Source: Deltaproteobacteria bacterium
Lineage (GTDB): Bacteria > Myxococcota_A > Polyangia > Polyangiales > JADJMO01
DNA: 64,000 bases
Assembly: GCA_025363655.1 (NCBI GenBank)
Contig: JANYDK010000016.1
Span: forward strand, 59,803-123,802
Direction of reading: 5' to 3'
In this document: positions 33,642-42,003 of the stretch, piece by piece
Layout of the letters: each line of letters starts with the position of its first letter
Numbering within the stretch: the stretch's first letter is position 1
Made by a program: the position numbers and the translations under genes
The notes under the pieces: generated by a model
Told to the model about the DNA's origin: nothing
Databases searched by the model: none
What the model saw: the letters and a program-made list of their open reading frames with translations, nothing else

Positions 33642-35147
33642 TCAGGCGGCGCGCATCTCGGCGTGCACTTTGCGGCCGAGCTCGACGGTGACGTCGAGGA
33701 GGGCGTCGACGTCGCTCGCCTCGGTGCGGAAGTTGACGATGCACGCCCGTAGCACCGCGCGACCGTCGACGACGGCGTTCGAGCAATAGACACGACCGTC
33801 GAGCTGCAGCTCGGTCATCAAGCGCTCGCTCAGCGCATCGAGGTACGTGTCGCGACGGAGCCCTTCGGGGACCCCTTCCTTCGGCACGTAGCGGAAGCAG
33901 CAGATGGAGAGCGGACCTTTGCCGAACTGCTCGAGCTCGGGGTGCGCATCGACGCGCTCGCCCATGTAGCGCGCGAGCGCGACGTCGTGACCGATGCGCT
34001 TGCCGTAGGCGCGGCGACCGTGCGCGAGGAGCGAGAGCCAGACCTTGAGCGCTTGGAACCCACGAGAAAACTGCGGCCCCATCGTGTGGTAGTCGTCGCC
34101 GTGTCCGGTGCGCGCCTTGTCTTCTTTCACGTACGAAGGCGCGAGCGAGAACGCGTCCTTCAGCTTCTGCGGATCGCGCAGGACGACGCAGCCGGCCGAG
34201 TGCGGGACGTAGAGCCACTTGTGCGGATCGAAGGCGATCGAGTCGGCGCGGCCGAGCCCGCGGAAGAGCGGGCGCAGCTCGTCGGCGAGGACACCGAGCG
34301 CTCCATAGGCGCCATCGACGTGGAACCACAGCTCGTTTTGCGCGCAGACGTCGGCGATGGCGTCGAGCGGATCGATCGAGCCCGTCGACACCGTCCCCGC
34401 GCTCCCGACGACGCAGACCGGTCGCACGCCCGCTTGCTTGTCGTGATGGATGCGATCGACGAGCGACTCCATGCGCATGCGACGTTGCGCATCGACCGGG
34501 ATTTTTCGCACCGATTCGCTGCCCATGCCGAGCATGTCGGCGGCGCGGGTGACCACGTCGTGCACCTCGACCGACGCGTAGATGGCCATCGGCGTACCGG
34601 CGGCGACGCCCTCGGTGCGCACGCGAAAGCCGGCCTTGGCGTCGCGCATCGCCTTGAGGCCGATGAAGTTCGCCATCGCGCCGCCGGAGCAGAGAATGCC
34701 GCCGGCACCCTCGGGCAAGCCGAACTCCTTGGCGAAGAAGTTGGTGACGAAGCGCTCGATCTCGGTCGCCGCCGGCGCGAGGCGATAGCCGCCGACGTTC
34801 TGGTTGAGGAAGGCCGCCACGAAGTCGCCGATGACGCCGGGGATGGTGCCGGGCCCGGTGATGAAGGCCATGAAGCGCGGGTGGCCGGGGTACATCGAGA
34901 GCTCGAAGACGAGCTCGCGCAGGTGCCGCTTGATCGCATCCATCGACGTCGGCCCATCAGGCACCTCGAGCGCGAGGCGCTTCGGTACGCCGACCTCTTT
35001 CCATCGCCGCGACACCGGCAGCGAAGGCAATTTCGTCAGGAGCTCGCGGAAGAGCTCGAGCGCGTACGAGCCCAGCGTGCTCGCGCGATCGTCGTCCCAT
35101 CGCAAGTCATCGACCTTTTCCGGGGGCGCCGGCGGCTCGATCGTCAT
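33642..35147 (-). CDS. PLP-dependent group II amino acid decarboxylase
   Basis: 501 residues, AADC-type. The PLP Lys is in FDPHKWLYVPHSAG, and the Asp/His that stack on the cofactor are in WFHVDGAYGA. PGHPRFMAFITGPGTIPGV near residue 90 and SGGAMANFIGL are family signatures. It removes the carboxyl group from an aromatic or acidic amino acid; the sequence alone does not say which. It follows the 208-residue paralogous-family gene by 22 bp on the same strand. An amine product could serve in signalling or secondary metabolism. It ends 125 bp before the copper monooxygenase start. Confidence 0.9.
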   Translation of the reverse strand: MTIEPPAPPEKVDDLRWDDDRASTLGSYALELFRELLTKLPSLPVSRRWKEVGVPKRLALEVPDGPTSMDAIKRHLRELVFELSMYPGHPRFMAFITGPGTIPGVIGDFVAAFLNQNVGGYRLAPAATEIERFVTNFFAKEFGLPEGAGGILCSGGAMANFIGLKAMRDAKAGFRVRTEGVAAGTPMAIYASVEVHDVVTRAADMLGMGSESVRKIPVDAQRRMRMESLVDRIHHDKQAGVRPVCVVGSAGTVSTGSIDPLDAIADVCAQNELWFHVDGAYGALGVLADELRPLFRGLGRADSIAFDPHKWLYVPHSAGCVVLRDPQKLKDAFSLAPSYVKEDKARTGHGDDYHTMGPQFSRGFQALKVWLSLLAHGRRAYGKRIGHDVALARYMGERVDAHPELEQFGKGPLSICCFRYVPKEGVPEGLRRDTYLDALSERLMTELQLDGRVYCSNAVVDGRAVLRACIVNFRTEASDVDALLDVTVELGRKVHAEMRAA

Positions 35148-35169
35148 CCCCGAGACATACCAAAGCGCG

Positions 35170-35796
35170 CTATTTCCGCCAGCGGATGCGGTACTCGCAG
35201 ACGTCGTGCCCCCACGCCAGGCAGCGCACCCGCGAGGCCTCGACGTCGGTCGCTCCGATGCGCTCGATGAGCCGACGACGTCCCTCCATGCACATCTTGC
35301 AGACGATCACGTCGTGGTTCGGCCACTCGCGCATCGTCGCCACGTACTCGTTTTCGCCGACGACGGTGATGGTGACGAGCCCTGAATCGTGAAACGTGTT
35401 CCACAGCTCCTGACCACGCTCGGCGATGTGCCGCACGGTGATCATGTGACGGAGCATCACCCGCGCGACGGTGTCGACCGTCTCGTCGACCCCCGCGGCC
35501 ACGACCTCACGAATGAAGCGATCTTCATCGGCGTGCACCGAGGACGCCATCGCGCGTATGAGCTCGCCGACGAAGGGATACGGATAACGGCGCGCGCCGA
35601 GGAGCCCGAGGTTCGGCGCGTTCGGCGTCACGTAGCCGCGCCACCTCGGCAAGAGCTTGGCGACGACCGCGTGCCCCGCCGCCGGGCCGTGCCGCTTGAG
35701 GAAATACGCGACCGCGCCCGCCATCCCCGTGCCGGTGAAGTTGCCAGGAGGCAACTGCAACCTGGACGACGACGGGTAGTCGCTCGGTCGGCTCAC
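35170..35796 (-). CDS. Myxobacterial paralogous-family protein (DUF2378/TIGR02265-like or V4R-like)
   Basis: 208 residues, no signal. It shares its whole length with the protein at 45673-46281: ARRYPYPFVGELIR, ERGQELWNTFHDSGLVTIT, and a C-terminal end CLAWGHDVCEYRIRW. The last element resembles the Cys-containing end of V4R/haem-NO-binding-like domains. I recall a large family of about 200-residue paralogues in myxobacteria, often near kinases and FHA proteins, and this fits. It is six bases after the double-FHA gene, so probably co-transcribed. Function is unknown; the family name is my best guess. Confidence 0.65.
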   Translation of the reverse strand: MSRPSDYPSSSRLQLPPGNFTGTGMAGAVAYFLKRHGPAAGHAVVAKLLPRWRGYVTPNAPNLGLLGARRYPYPFVGELIRAMASSVHADEDRFIREVVAAGVDETVDTVARVMLRHMITVRHIAERGQELWNTFHDSGLVTITVVGENEYVATMREWPNHDVIVCKMCMEGRRRLIERIGATDVEASRVRCLAWGHDVCEYRIRWRK

Positions 35797-35802
35797 GCGC
35801 AG

Positions 35803-37170
35803 CTACTGGCGGAGCTCGACGCGTAGACGCGTGCGCCCGATGAGGAGCTCGTCGTGATGGAGGAGCTGCTGCTCGCCCTGGATGCGGACGAACGTGCCCC
35901 AACGCGAGCCCATGTCGGTGACGACGATGACGCCGGCTTGATCTTCGGCGAGGCAGTGACGCTCGGCGACGAACGGATCTTTCGGGAAGGTGAGATCGCC
36001 CTGCTCACGTCCGATGACCATGGTGGTGCCGCCGGCGAGCTTGATCGCCCCCGGGACGCCCCCTTGGAGAATTTGCACGATGCGAAACGACGAATCGGGG
36101 TGCGGTGAGAACCACATGTACGTGGGGCCGGGGCCCGGATGGTTGTCGCGCTCGGGGTTGCGCTCGATGCGGAGGAGCTGATCGCCGACGATGAGCTCGG
36201 CGCCGAAATCGAGCTCGACCGGTCGCTTGATGCGAATGAAGACGCCGTTGCCGCCGTCGAGATCTTCGATCCAGAGCTCGCCGCTCCCGTAGCGGAGCAT
36301 CGCTTCCTTCGGATGACAGAACTTCTCGCCGAGGAGCGGGATGTCGCCGTCGGGGCCGATGATGACGTCGTCACTGTTCGGCTCGTAGACCTCGGGACCC
36401 TGCACCAAGCTGCGAATCACGCGGAGCGCGAAATGAGGGCGGGCAGGCGCGGCCTCGGCGACGGGAGCCGCGACGATGGGCGCCTCGACGCGCGGCATCT
36501 TCGGCTCGGAGCCCTTCTTCTTCTTGCTGCCGACCTGCTGCATGTCGACTTGCGGCGGCTCGGTGAACTGCGTCAAGCCGCCCATCGCGCGACCGGCGAT
36601 GACCTCGTCGAAGCGCCCTTCGCGGAGGAAGAGCACCATCTCCATGTGCTGCGCCTTCATCAGCGCGCGCACGTGCGGCCCGATGTCGGAGCGATCGACG
36701 TCGGCCTCGTAGCTGCGCTTGTGACTCTTGATGACGCGTCCGCCGTCGGCGAAGAGGTGCGTGATCACGTGCGGCATTTTCAGACCGGAGTCCTCGGTCT
36801 GCACGTGATACGATTTGTCCTTGTATTTGAGGTTGTTGTTGAAGCCGACCTGCGCCCGCATGAACTGCGGACGGGTTCGCTCCTTCTCCAACTTCTCGAT
36901 CGCCTCGGCCGTGTACTTGACGATCACCGCGTCGAGCTCGGGGTGCTCGCCGGCGAGACCTTCCATGCGCGCGAACGCCGCCTTGGCAATCGGCGAATCG
37001 GGCGTGAGGCGCAGCGCTTCGCCGAGGAGCTTCTGCCCCTCTTCGTCGTTGGCCCCCGAGACCGCTCCCACGCAGAGGAGCTCGACCGCTTCCGCGCGAC
37101 GCTCCTTGCCGGCGAGCCAATTGGCGAGCTTGAGGGCGACGTCGCGGGGAACGGCTGCAGCTGTGCTCAT
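35803..37170 (-). CDS. Double-FHA-domain protein with TPR-like N-terminus
   Basis: 455 residues. An N-terminal helical region (about 1-85) with TPR-like repeats is followed by a region (about 100-200) with RSYEADVDRSDIGPHVRALM that I cannot name. Two FHA domains sit at about 245-335 (MLRYGSGELWIEDLDGGNGVF) and 355-455 (MVIGREQGDLTFPKDPFVAERHC, then DMGSRWGTFVRI). FHA domains bind phosphothreonine, so the protein probably reads the output of Ser/Thr kinases. FVAERHC supplies the conserved Ser/His-like contact in the second domain; the first is more divergent. It heads a run with the paralogous-family gene (6-bp gap). Confidence 0.85.
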   Translation of the reverse strand: MSTAAAVPRDVALKLANWLAGKERRAEAVELLCVGAVSGANDEEGQKLLGEALRLTPDSPIAKAAFARMEGLAGEHPELDAVIVKYTAEAIEKLEKERTRPQFMRAQVGFNNNLKYKDKSYHVQTEDSGLKMPHVITHLFADGGRVIKSHKRSYEADVDRSDIGPHVRALMKAQHMEMVLFLREGRFDEVIAGRAMGGLTQFTEPPQVDMQQVGSKKKKGSEPKMPRVEAPIVAAPVAEAAPARPHFALRVIRSLVQGPEVYEPNSDDVIIGPDGDIPLLGEKFCHPKEAMLRYGSGELWIEDLDGGNGVFIRIKRPVELDFGAELIVGDQLLRIERNPERDNHPGPGPTYMWFSPHPDSSFRIVQILQGGVPGAIKLAGGTTMVIGREQGDLTFPKDPFVAERHCLAEDQAGVIVVTDMGSRWGTFVRIQGEQQLLHHDELLIGRTRLRVELRQ

Positions 37171-37218
37171 GGGTTCGTCACGCTCGGCCAGGGATGGACT
37201 GCACCGCGATTACCGCGA

Positions 37219-37683
37219 CTAAGGGATGCACGTGCACGCCGGTGTCACGCTCTCGTCGTAGGTGCAACCGCTCGCGCCACCGAAGCCGACGCACCCGAGG
37301 AAACAGCCCTCGTCGCTGAACAGCGTCGGGCACGTGCCGGTGCAGAAGCCGCATGGGCTGCCTCCCGTCGTCGTGTCGGGCGTGGTGCCGGTGTCGAAGT
37401 CGACGAACGTGTCGGGATCACTGCCGGTGTCAGGGTCGACGCCGGTGTCTGCAATCGTGCCGGTGTCGACGCCGCTGCCGGTGTCGGTCGGCGGCGAGGA
37501 CGAGTCGCGCGGATTCGAGCCGGTGTCGGTGCTCGACGGATGGGTGTCGATGCCGACGGTGCCCGTGTCGACGTGCGGCCTCGTGTCGGTGGTGCCGCCG
37601 CCGATGGGATCTTCGGCGGTCGCGCACGAGAACACGAACGCGATCGACAGGAGTGAGAAGGAAGCGAGGCGCAAAGACTTCAC
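37219..37683 (-). CDS. Asp/Thr/Gly-rich lipoprotein with Cys-rich end
   Basis: 154 residues from GTG. Signal peptide ending in AFVFSC, then a linker of repeated DTG units (about 30-110), then a short Cys-rich end (CGFCTGTCPTLF, CFLGCVGFGG, CTYD, CTC). The layout copies the lipoproteins at 31637-32110 and 6350-7363: a lipid anchor, a flexible spacer and a small domain. The function is unknown. Confidence 0.75.
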   Translation of the reverse strand: MKSLRLASFSLLSIAFVFSCATAEDPIGGGTTDTRPHVDTGTVGIDTHPSSTDTGSNPRDSSSPPTDTGSGVDTGTIADTGVDPDTGSDPDTFVDFDTGTTPDTTTGGSPCGFCTGTCPTLFSDEGCFLGCVGFGGASGCTYDESVTPACTCIP

Positions 37684-37695
37684 GTGTTGAGCCTA
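37684..37695 (-). promoter_or_regulatory. Leaderless-type -10 box of the Asp/Thr-rich lipoprotein gene
   Basis: On the minus strand TAGGCT is followed by CAACAC and then the GTG at 37683. TTTACC, 17 bases before the box, might be a weak -35. Confidence 0.5.
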
Positions 37696-37752
37696 GCAGG
37701 GCACTTCAGCCTGGTAAAAAGTAGGCCGATGTAGTCTTTGCGAAATTTCGTC

Positions 37753-38355
37753 TCACCGGTGGGCCGGCCGAAAGCCCGAGGCAAACGCGGTGAGGCGGTC
37801 CCTGAAGGTGGTCACGACCTCGATCTTGGCGCGAACCCAGCGGTAGACCGAGTCGAAGGCCGACTGCGGGTCGCTCGTCCGGGCCGCGAGATGGCGAGCG
37901 AGAATTTCGGCGATCAGCTCGTCGACCTCGCGACCGTTCTCCTTGCAGAACGTCTCGAGTCGTGCGGCGACGCTGTCGGGCAGCCGAACCACGATCGGCG
38001 TGGTTCCCGAGACGATCGCGCTCGTTTTCACGGCTGGAATTGCCGGTTCGACCACCGCGACGGGCGCTTCGATCTTGGCGGCGACGGGCGGAGGAAGCGG
38101 CACCACCTCGTGAAGGACGAACGGCTCGAAAGGCTCGAGGGAAATCGGCGCTTCCGCGAGCTCGACCTTGGGCGCGGCAGCGACGAAGGCATCTGCACCC
38201 CGCGGGGCTACGTCCCTCGGAGCGGTGGTCGTCTCGCGCACGTCCGAAGACGGCGGCGGGGTCATCGCGTCTTGCGCTGCCTCGACGACGAGCTTCGCGA
38301 GATCAGCCGGCGGCGGCGGCTTGCGCAACGAAACGGCGACTCTCTTCTTGGCCAT
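37753..38355 (-). CDS. ParA partner with C-terminal ribbon-helix-helix domain
   Basis: 200 residues. The first about 115 residues are Ala/Pro-rich and probably disordered (MAKKRVAVSLRKPPPP). The C-terminal half carries a CopG-type ribbon-helix-helix: IVVRLPDSVAARLETFC, then REVDELIAEILARHL. Its start lies inside the ParA gene (53-bp overlap in another frame), so the two are translated together. In type Ib partition systems a small RHH protein binds the centromere and the parA promoter and recruits the ATPase; this protein fits that role and could bind the palindrome at 38992-39017. It is larger than plasmid ParG-type proteins. Confidence 0.75.
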   Translation of the reverse strand: MAKKRVAVSLRKPPPPADLAKLVVEAAQDAMTPPPSSDVRETTTAPRDVAPRGADAFVAAAPKVELAEAPISLEPFEPFVLHEVVPLPPPVAAKIEAPVAVVEPAIPAVKTSAIVSGTTPIVVRLPDSVAARLETFCKENGREVDELIAEILARHLAARTSDPQSAFDSVYRWVRAKIEVVTTFRDRLTAFASGFRPAHR

Positions 38356-38989
38356 GGGCGTACGTCTCCAGTTCGGCGATGAGGGAAGTGATCTCTGCGG
38401 CGGCGGCGTCGCGCGGTGCGTGGGTGGTGACCCCACGGCCGCAGGCGATCGCCTCCTGGTAAGCGACGCGATATCCGAGCTCGGCCTTGAGCACCGGGAA
38501 GCCCGACGACTCGAGCACCCGACGCGCAGACTTGGCGAGCGCGGTTCGACCTTGTTTTCTCGTGATGAGAACGAGCGCGACGAGCTCTTCACGGAGCACG
38601 CGCGCCTCCTGCACGACCTCGATCGACGCGGCGAGCGCCCAGGCGTCGGCGGCCGACGGACCACTCGGAAGGACGACGACGTCGGCGACCATCAGCGCCG
38701 ATCGCTGCACGTCTCCGTGGCGCGGCGGGCAGTCGATGACGGTGAGGTCGTAGGCCTGCGCGATCGACGCGAGCTGTCCGGCCTTGTGCATGGTCGCGCC
38801 CATGGCGACGACGGTGGGAGTCGAGTGACCCGCTTCCCCCGCGACGTCGGCCCACGTGCGCGCCGTTCCTTGCGGGTCGGCGTCCACCAAGAGGACGCGC
38901 ATTCCCCGATCGTGGGCGGCAGCGGCAACCGCGATCGCGGTCGTCGACTTGCCGATCCCCCCTTTTTGTCCGGCGAAGGCGATGATCAT
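38303..38989 (-). CDS. ParA/MinD-type ATPase
   Basis: 228 residues without an N-terminal HTH, the size of type Ib ParA. The deviant Walker A is KGGIGKSTTA near residue 10, Walker A' LLVDADPQG, and Walker B LTVIDCPPRHGD. Such ATPases dimerise with ATP on DNA and position plasmids, chromosomes or protein cargo. I chose the ATG at 38989 because the ATPase fold begins there; a longer frame upstream would run through the palindrome. The partner gene overlaps the 3' end. Housekeeping genes elsewhere in the window argue for a chromosomal locus, either an integrated element or a cargo-positioning system. Confidence 0.85.
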   Translation of the reverse strand: MIIAFAGQKGGIGKSTTAIAVAAAAHDRGMRVLLVDADPQGTARTWADVAGEAGHSTPTVVAMGATMHKAGQLASIAQAYDLTVIDCPPRHGDVQRSALMVADVVVLPSGPSAADAWALAASIEVVQEARVLREELVALVLITRKQGRTALAKSARRVLESSGFPVLKAELGYRVAYQEAIACGRGVTTHAPRDAAAAEITSLIAELETYAHGQEESRRFVAQAAAAG

Positions 38990-38991
38990 GG

Positions 38992-39017
38992 ACGCGTCAG
39001 AGCAGACTCTGACGCGT
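38992..39017. promoter_or_regulatory. Perfect 11-bp inverted repeat before the parA-like gene
   Basis: ACGCGTCAGAG (38992-39002) and CTCTGACGCGT (39007-39017) are perfect arms with a 4-base spacer. The repeat begins two bases before the ParA start codon, where transcription and translation would start. Autorepression or centromere-like binding by the RHH partner is the obvious idea. Confidence 0.75.
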
Positions 39018-39053
39018 TGGGCCAAATAATCTTCGCGTCGGCGGAGAGAACCC

Positions 39054-39626
39054 CTACTTCGCCATGTCGATGGTGTGGCAGCCGCCGCAGCCGAAGCCGG
39101 TCATCGTCTTCATGTCGAAGGGCTTCTCGCCGAGGACCTCGACCATCGCCGGCAGCACCTTCTCGTGCATGAACTTGAACATCGCCGGCTTCTCTTTCTC
39201 CGAGGTGAACTTGCCACCCTTGAAGACGAGCTTGGGGAGGAACTCCTTCGGCGCTTTGTGCTCGGGGCCGTGACACGTCTTGCAGGTGACCTCGGCGAAC
39301 TTCTTCGCGTCGTGCGCCTGGAAGACCTCTTTCATCTTCGGCATCACCTTGGCCTTCATGAACATGCCCTTCTGCTTGCCGTCGGCGGCGTCTTTCCACG
39401 TCGCCGGCATCACGGGCTCGGCGCTGGCGGACGTCACCGCACTCGCGGTCGGCTCGGCGCTGACGGTCGGAGCTGCGCTCGCGGTGTCGACCGGCGGCGG
39501 GGCCACGGTCGCGCTCGTGCTCCCGGCGCCCACGGCCGAGTCGGGCGGCGGCGTGCTCGGCCCACAGGCGAGGAAGAAACCGACGGAGACGGCAGCGAGG
39601 GAAGCGGTGAGGGTGAAGGCGCGCAT
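39054..39626 (-). CDS. Dihaem c-type lipoprotein
   Basis: 190 residues. The lipobox is GFFLAC, followed by a Pro/Ala/Ser-rich linker (about 25-75). Two haem-c motifs are visible: CKTCHGPEHKAP near residue 115 and CGGCHTID at the C-terminus. The Met-rich and Lys-rich region between them (GMFMKAKVMPKMKEVF) may supply axial ligands. It is probably a periplasmic or surface electron carrier; the spacing resembles small CxxCH lipoproteins of myxobacteria. No partner gene is adjacent. Confidence 0.8.
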   Translation of the reverse strand: MRAFTLTASLAAVSVGFFLACGPSTPPPDSAVGAGSTSATVAPPPVDTASAAPTVSAEPTASAVTSASAEPVMPATWKDAADGKQKGMFMKAKVMPKMKEVFQAHDAKKFAEVTCKTCHGPEHKAPKEFLPKLVFKGGKFTSEKEKPAMFKFMHEKVLPAMVEVLGEKPFDMKTMTGFGCGGCHTIDMAK

Positions 39627-39680
39627 GGCGAGGGAGATACGGGTTTTGCGGCGCGCCGGATAGGTGCAACGTTGGAACGC

Positions 39681-39703
39681 ATTGTTGCCGTTAGGGCAAC
39701 AAT
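39681..39703. repeat. Perfect 9-bp inverted repeat ATTGTTGCC / GGCAACAAT
   Basis: Arms at 39681-39689 and 39695-39703 with a 5-base spacer lie between the stop of the small zinc-ribbon gene and the start of the dihaem lipoprotein. Without a T-run on the minus strand it is not a good terminator, so an operator of the dihaem gene is possible. Confidence 0.6.
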
Positions 39704-39714
39704 TACCCGCGCTC

Positions 39715-39939
39715 TCAGCGACAGCCGCAATCGCCGGCGACGCCGCCGCACGCCGGGCACTCTTCGCACTCGCATCCGGGCTGGTGCAAATCGCCGTAAT
39801 ACGTCCCGCAACCAGGGCACGGGGAGTCTTCGCGGTGGCGCTCTCCGCCGAAGCGGACGCGACGGTAGGTGCGGCCCTCGAGAACGATCTGGTCGCTCGT
39901 GTCGCCTTCGTCGTCGGGCATCGTCACTGCGTATGCCAT
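39715..39939 (-). CDS. Small zinc-ribbon-like protein
   Basis: 74 residues with eight Cys in the last 36 residues: CPGCGTYYGDLHQPGCECEECPACGG, then CGCR. The four CxxC/CxC groups fit one or two structural zinc sites; no catalytic motif is present. I recall similar short proteins of the form CPxCG...HxxGC...CPxCGG in many bacteria, without known function. It is divergent from the phosphodiesterase gene by 123 bp. The ATG at 39939 was taken as start; a later ATG at 39921 is also possible. Confidence 0.7.
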   Translation of the reverse strand: MAYAVTMPDDEGDTSDQIVLEGRTYRRVRFGGERHREDSPCPGCGTYYGDLHQPGCECEECPACGGVAGDCGCR

Positions 39940-40062
39940 CGCAAGAGCGTCGTCACCGGGAAGTGATCGGAGGTCCCGGCGACGACGACCGCGGACTCGC
40001 TGCACGTCACCGCAGCGAGCTGGACCTTGGCGCGCTGAAAACCCCAGGCAATCCTCGACGTG

Positions 40063-40641
40063 ATGGCGCGCAAGACCGCGAGCGCGGGGATCTCGATCCC
40101 CGTTCGTGACGACGGATCGCTCCGCCTCGCGGTGGTCGCCGACACGCACTCTGCGCCGCACGCGCACGCGCTCGCGCGACTCGTCGAGCAACGGCCGGAC
40201 GCGATTCTCCACGCCGGCGACATCGGCGAGCTATCGGTGCTCGACCAGCTCTCGACGGTGGCGCCGGTGCATGCGGTGCGCGGCAACATCGACGTGCACG
40301 CGCCCGAGGTCCCCGACGTCCTCACGCTCGACGTCATGTCGGGCGGCGCGTCGGTCTTGCGCATCCTGCTCACGCACATCGCGGTCGACGGCCCGAGGCT
40401 TCGCGCCGACGTCGCGCGACGTGCACGCGCCGAGGGTGCGTCGCTGGTGGTGTGCGGTCACTCGCACGTGCCGCTGGTGGCCCGCGATCGCGAGCTGTCG
40501 ATCTTCAATCCCGGATCGATCGGCCCGCGCCGCTTCCGGCTGCCGATCGTCTATGGCGTGATTCAGATCTCACGCGAAGCCGTGCGTCTCTCGCACTTCG
40601 ACTGCGAGACGGGCGCCCGTTGGACGCCCGTCGCAGTCTGA
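40063..40641 (+). CDS. YfcE/MJ0936-type metallophosphoesterase
   Basis: 192 residues, calcineurin-like phosphodiesterase fold. Metal ligands in order: VVADTHSAP (DxH), LHAGDIGE (GD), VRGNIDVH (GN), LLTHIAVDG (H) and VCGHSHVP (GHxH); all are present, so a dimetal site is expected. Homologues hydrolyse phosphodiesters such as bis-p-nitrophenyl phosphate, and the natural substrate is unclear. The start is ATG 40063; a GTG three bases upstream is also possible. Confidence 0.85.
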   Translation: MARKTASAGISIPVRDDGSLRLAVVADTHSAPHAHALARLVEQRPDAILHAGDIGELSVLDQLSTVAPVHAVRGNIDVHAPEVPDVLTLDVMSGGASVLRILLTHIAVDGPRLRADVARRARAEGASLVVCGHSHVPLVARDRELSIFNPGSIGPRRFRLPIVYGVIQISREAVRLSHFDCETGARWTPVAV

Positions 40642-40645
40642 CGCC

Positions 40646-41038
40646 TCACTCTTCTTCGGCAGCGCCTTCCGAGGGAGCGGCGGCGGAGGCGGCGGCAGCA
40701 GCGGCTTCCGGGTGCGCCGTGTCGGCGGCGGCAGCGGCGGCGTACTCGCCCGGCGTCTTGCCGTCGATCGTCTTGAGGACGATCGTGACGTTGCCCTTGT
40801 CGTCCTTTTGCGTGACGGAGACGACGATGGCCTTGTCGTTGGCCTTGCCGCTGCAATCGAAGGTGCCGCCGGCCTTGGCCTCGACGTCCTTCGGGCAGGT
40901 GACGGAGCCGTCGAGGCCGTTCTTCTTCAGCTGGGTCTTGATGACGCCCTCGAGCGAGTCGGTCTTGAGCTTGTGCTTGCAGCCGACGAGCGGCGCGGCC
41001 GCGAGGACGATGGCGAGAACGAGGGTGAGCTTCTTCAT
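40646..41038 (-). CDS. DUF4333-like lipoprotein
   Basis: 130 residues. Signal peptide with lipobox APLVGC. The mature region LKTDSLEGVIKTQLKKNG, then VTCPKDVEAKAGGTFDCSG matches the small DUF4333 domain with its two Cys (disulfide likely), and the C-terminus is an Ala/Glu-rich tail (PEAAAAAASAAAPSEGAAEEE is low complexity). The domain is known mainly from actinobacteria as a periplasmic protein of unknown function. It converges with the phosphodiesterase gene (4-bp gap). Confidence 0.75.
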   Translation of the reverse strand: MKKLTLVLAIVLAAAPLVGCKHKLKTDSLEGVIKTQLKKNGLDGSVTCPKDVEAKAGGTFDCSGKANDKAIVVSVTQKDDKGNVTIVLKTIDGKTPGEYAAAAAADTAHPEAAAAAASAAAPSEGAAEEE

Positions 41039-41106
41039 CGCACTAGCGATACGCGAAGGTCGCGCCTTGGGAAAGCCCCTCTTCCGACCCGGGCGCGAGC
41101 TGTCAT

Positions 41107-41928
41107 TCAAGGGCAAGCACGCGCGAGTGGACCGTTCGGATCGAGATCGGCGCGAATCACCGAACAGCTACGAACGAAGGCGCCGGACGGCTGCGCAGCG
41201 AGGAACGCGTGGGGAAAACCGTAGTCGTGATGAAAGGTGAGGTTTCCATCGCCGATGGTGACGTCGCCGAGCTCGGCAGGTTCGTAGGTCTCACCGTCGT
41301 GGAGATCGGCGAGGCTGGGCTCGGCCTTGTGCATCGCCTTCAGCTCGGCATCGACCTCCACTTGAAGAGTCTTCACCAAGGCCGGCACGCGTGCGCTGCG
41401 AAAGGCTTCGGCGCCGATCGCCTTTCCGGTGCGCAGATCGACGAGCAAGTGAAAGCGCTGCACGCTCGGATACGCGCCCATGAGTTCCACGGAGGCCTCG
41501 ATCTCGAGGAGACCGGTGCGATTCCACGGCACCGTGAAGCTCGCGCCTTGCACGCCCGTCGGTAGGTCGTCGGCCTTCTTCACTTCCTTCGCCTCGGCGC
41601 GCACCTCGTCGATGCTCTCGCCGAGGATCTTCTCCGGCGTGAGGAGCGCGTTGACCGCGGCCTCGATCGACGCATTCTCGAGCCCGCTCACCCGCGGCAA
41701 CTGCAGGACGATCGGATCGTGCGCGACTCGAGGAATCTCGGTTCGATCGGTGGTGACGACCGCCACGTCGAGGGTCTTCGGAATCGTCTTCTCGGGCTTC
41801 GCGCTCTTGGCGGTGTTCGCCGAGCTCGACGCCGGATCGGGCGTCGCCGACGGCGCCTTGTCGCGACAGCCGAGAAAGACGACCGCCGAGAGCACCCACC
41901 ACGAACCACCAAATCTGGGCATGCGCAT
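41107..41928 (-). CDS. DUF3298-like lipoprotein
   Basis: 273 residues. A short signal ends in VVFLGCRDK, a lipobox. A Ser/Ala/Lys linker follows. The rest resembles the RsiV/DUF3298-type periplasmic fold: IVLQLPRVSGLENASIEAAVNALL, YPSVQRFHLLVDLRTGKAI and, near the end, LTFHHDYGFPHAFLAAQPSG. That C-terminal strand is also found in proteins that bind lysozyme-like or wall-active ligands, but nothing points to a specific one here. The start at 41928 (or ATG 41922) suits the signal. Confidence 0.7.
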   Translation of the reverse strand: MRMPRFGGSWWVLSAVVFLGCRDKAPSATPDPASSSANTAKSAKPEKTIPKTLDVAVVTTDRTEIPRVAHDPIVLQLPRVSGLENASIEAAVNALLTPEKILGESIDEVRAEAKEVKKADDLPTGVQGASFTVPWNRTGLLEIEASVELMGAYPSVQRFHLLVDLRTGKAIGAEAFRSARVPALVKTLQVEVDAELKAMHKAEPSLADLHDGETYEPAELGDVTIGDGNLTFHHDYGFPHAFLAAQPSGAFVRSCSVIRADLDPNGPLARACP

Positions 41929-41990
41929 GAAGAACGCGCATTGCAGCACGCCGCATCCCCGGCGGCGACCCGACCGCGCTCGCACCGGTT

Positions 41991-42003
41991 TACCATGTTC
42001 GCC
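41991..42003 (+). promoter_or_regulatory. Leaderless-type -10 box of the GNAT gene
   Basis: TACCAT is followed by seven bases and then the ATG at 42004. The ATG at 41995 lies within this box, so the downstream ATG is the better start. Confidence 0.45.
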
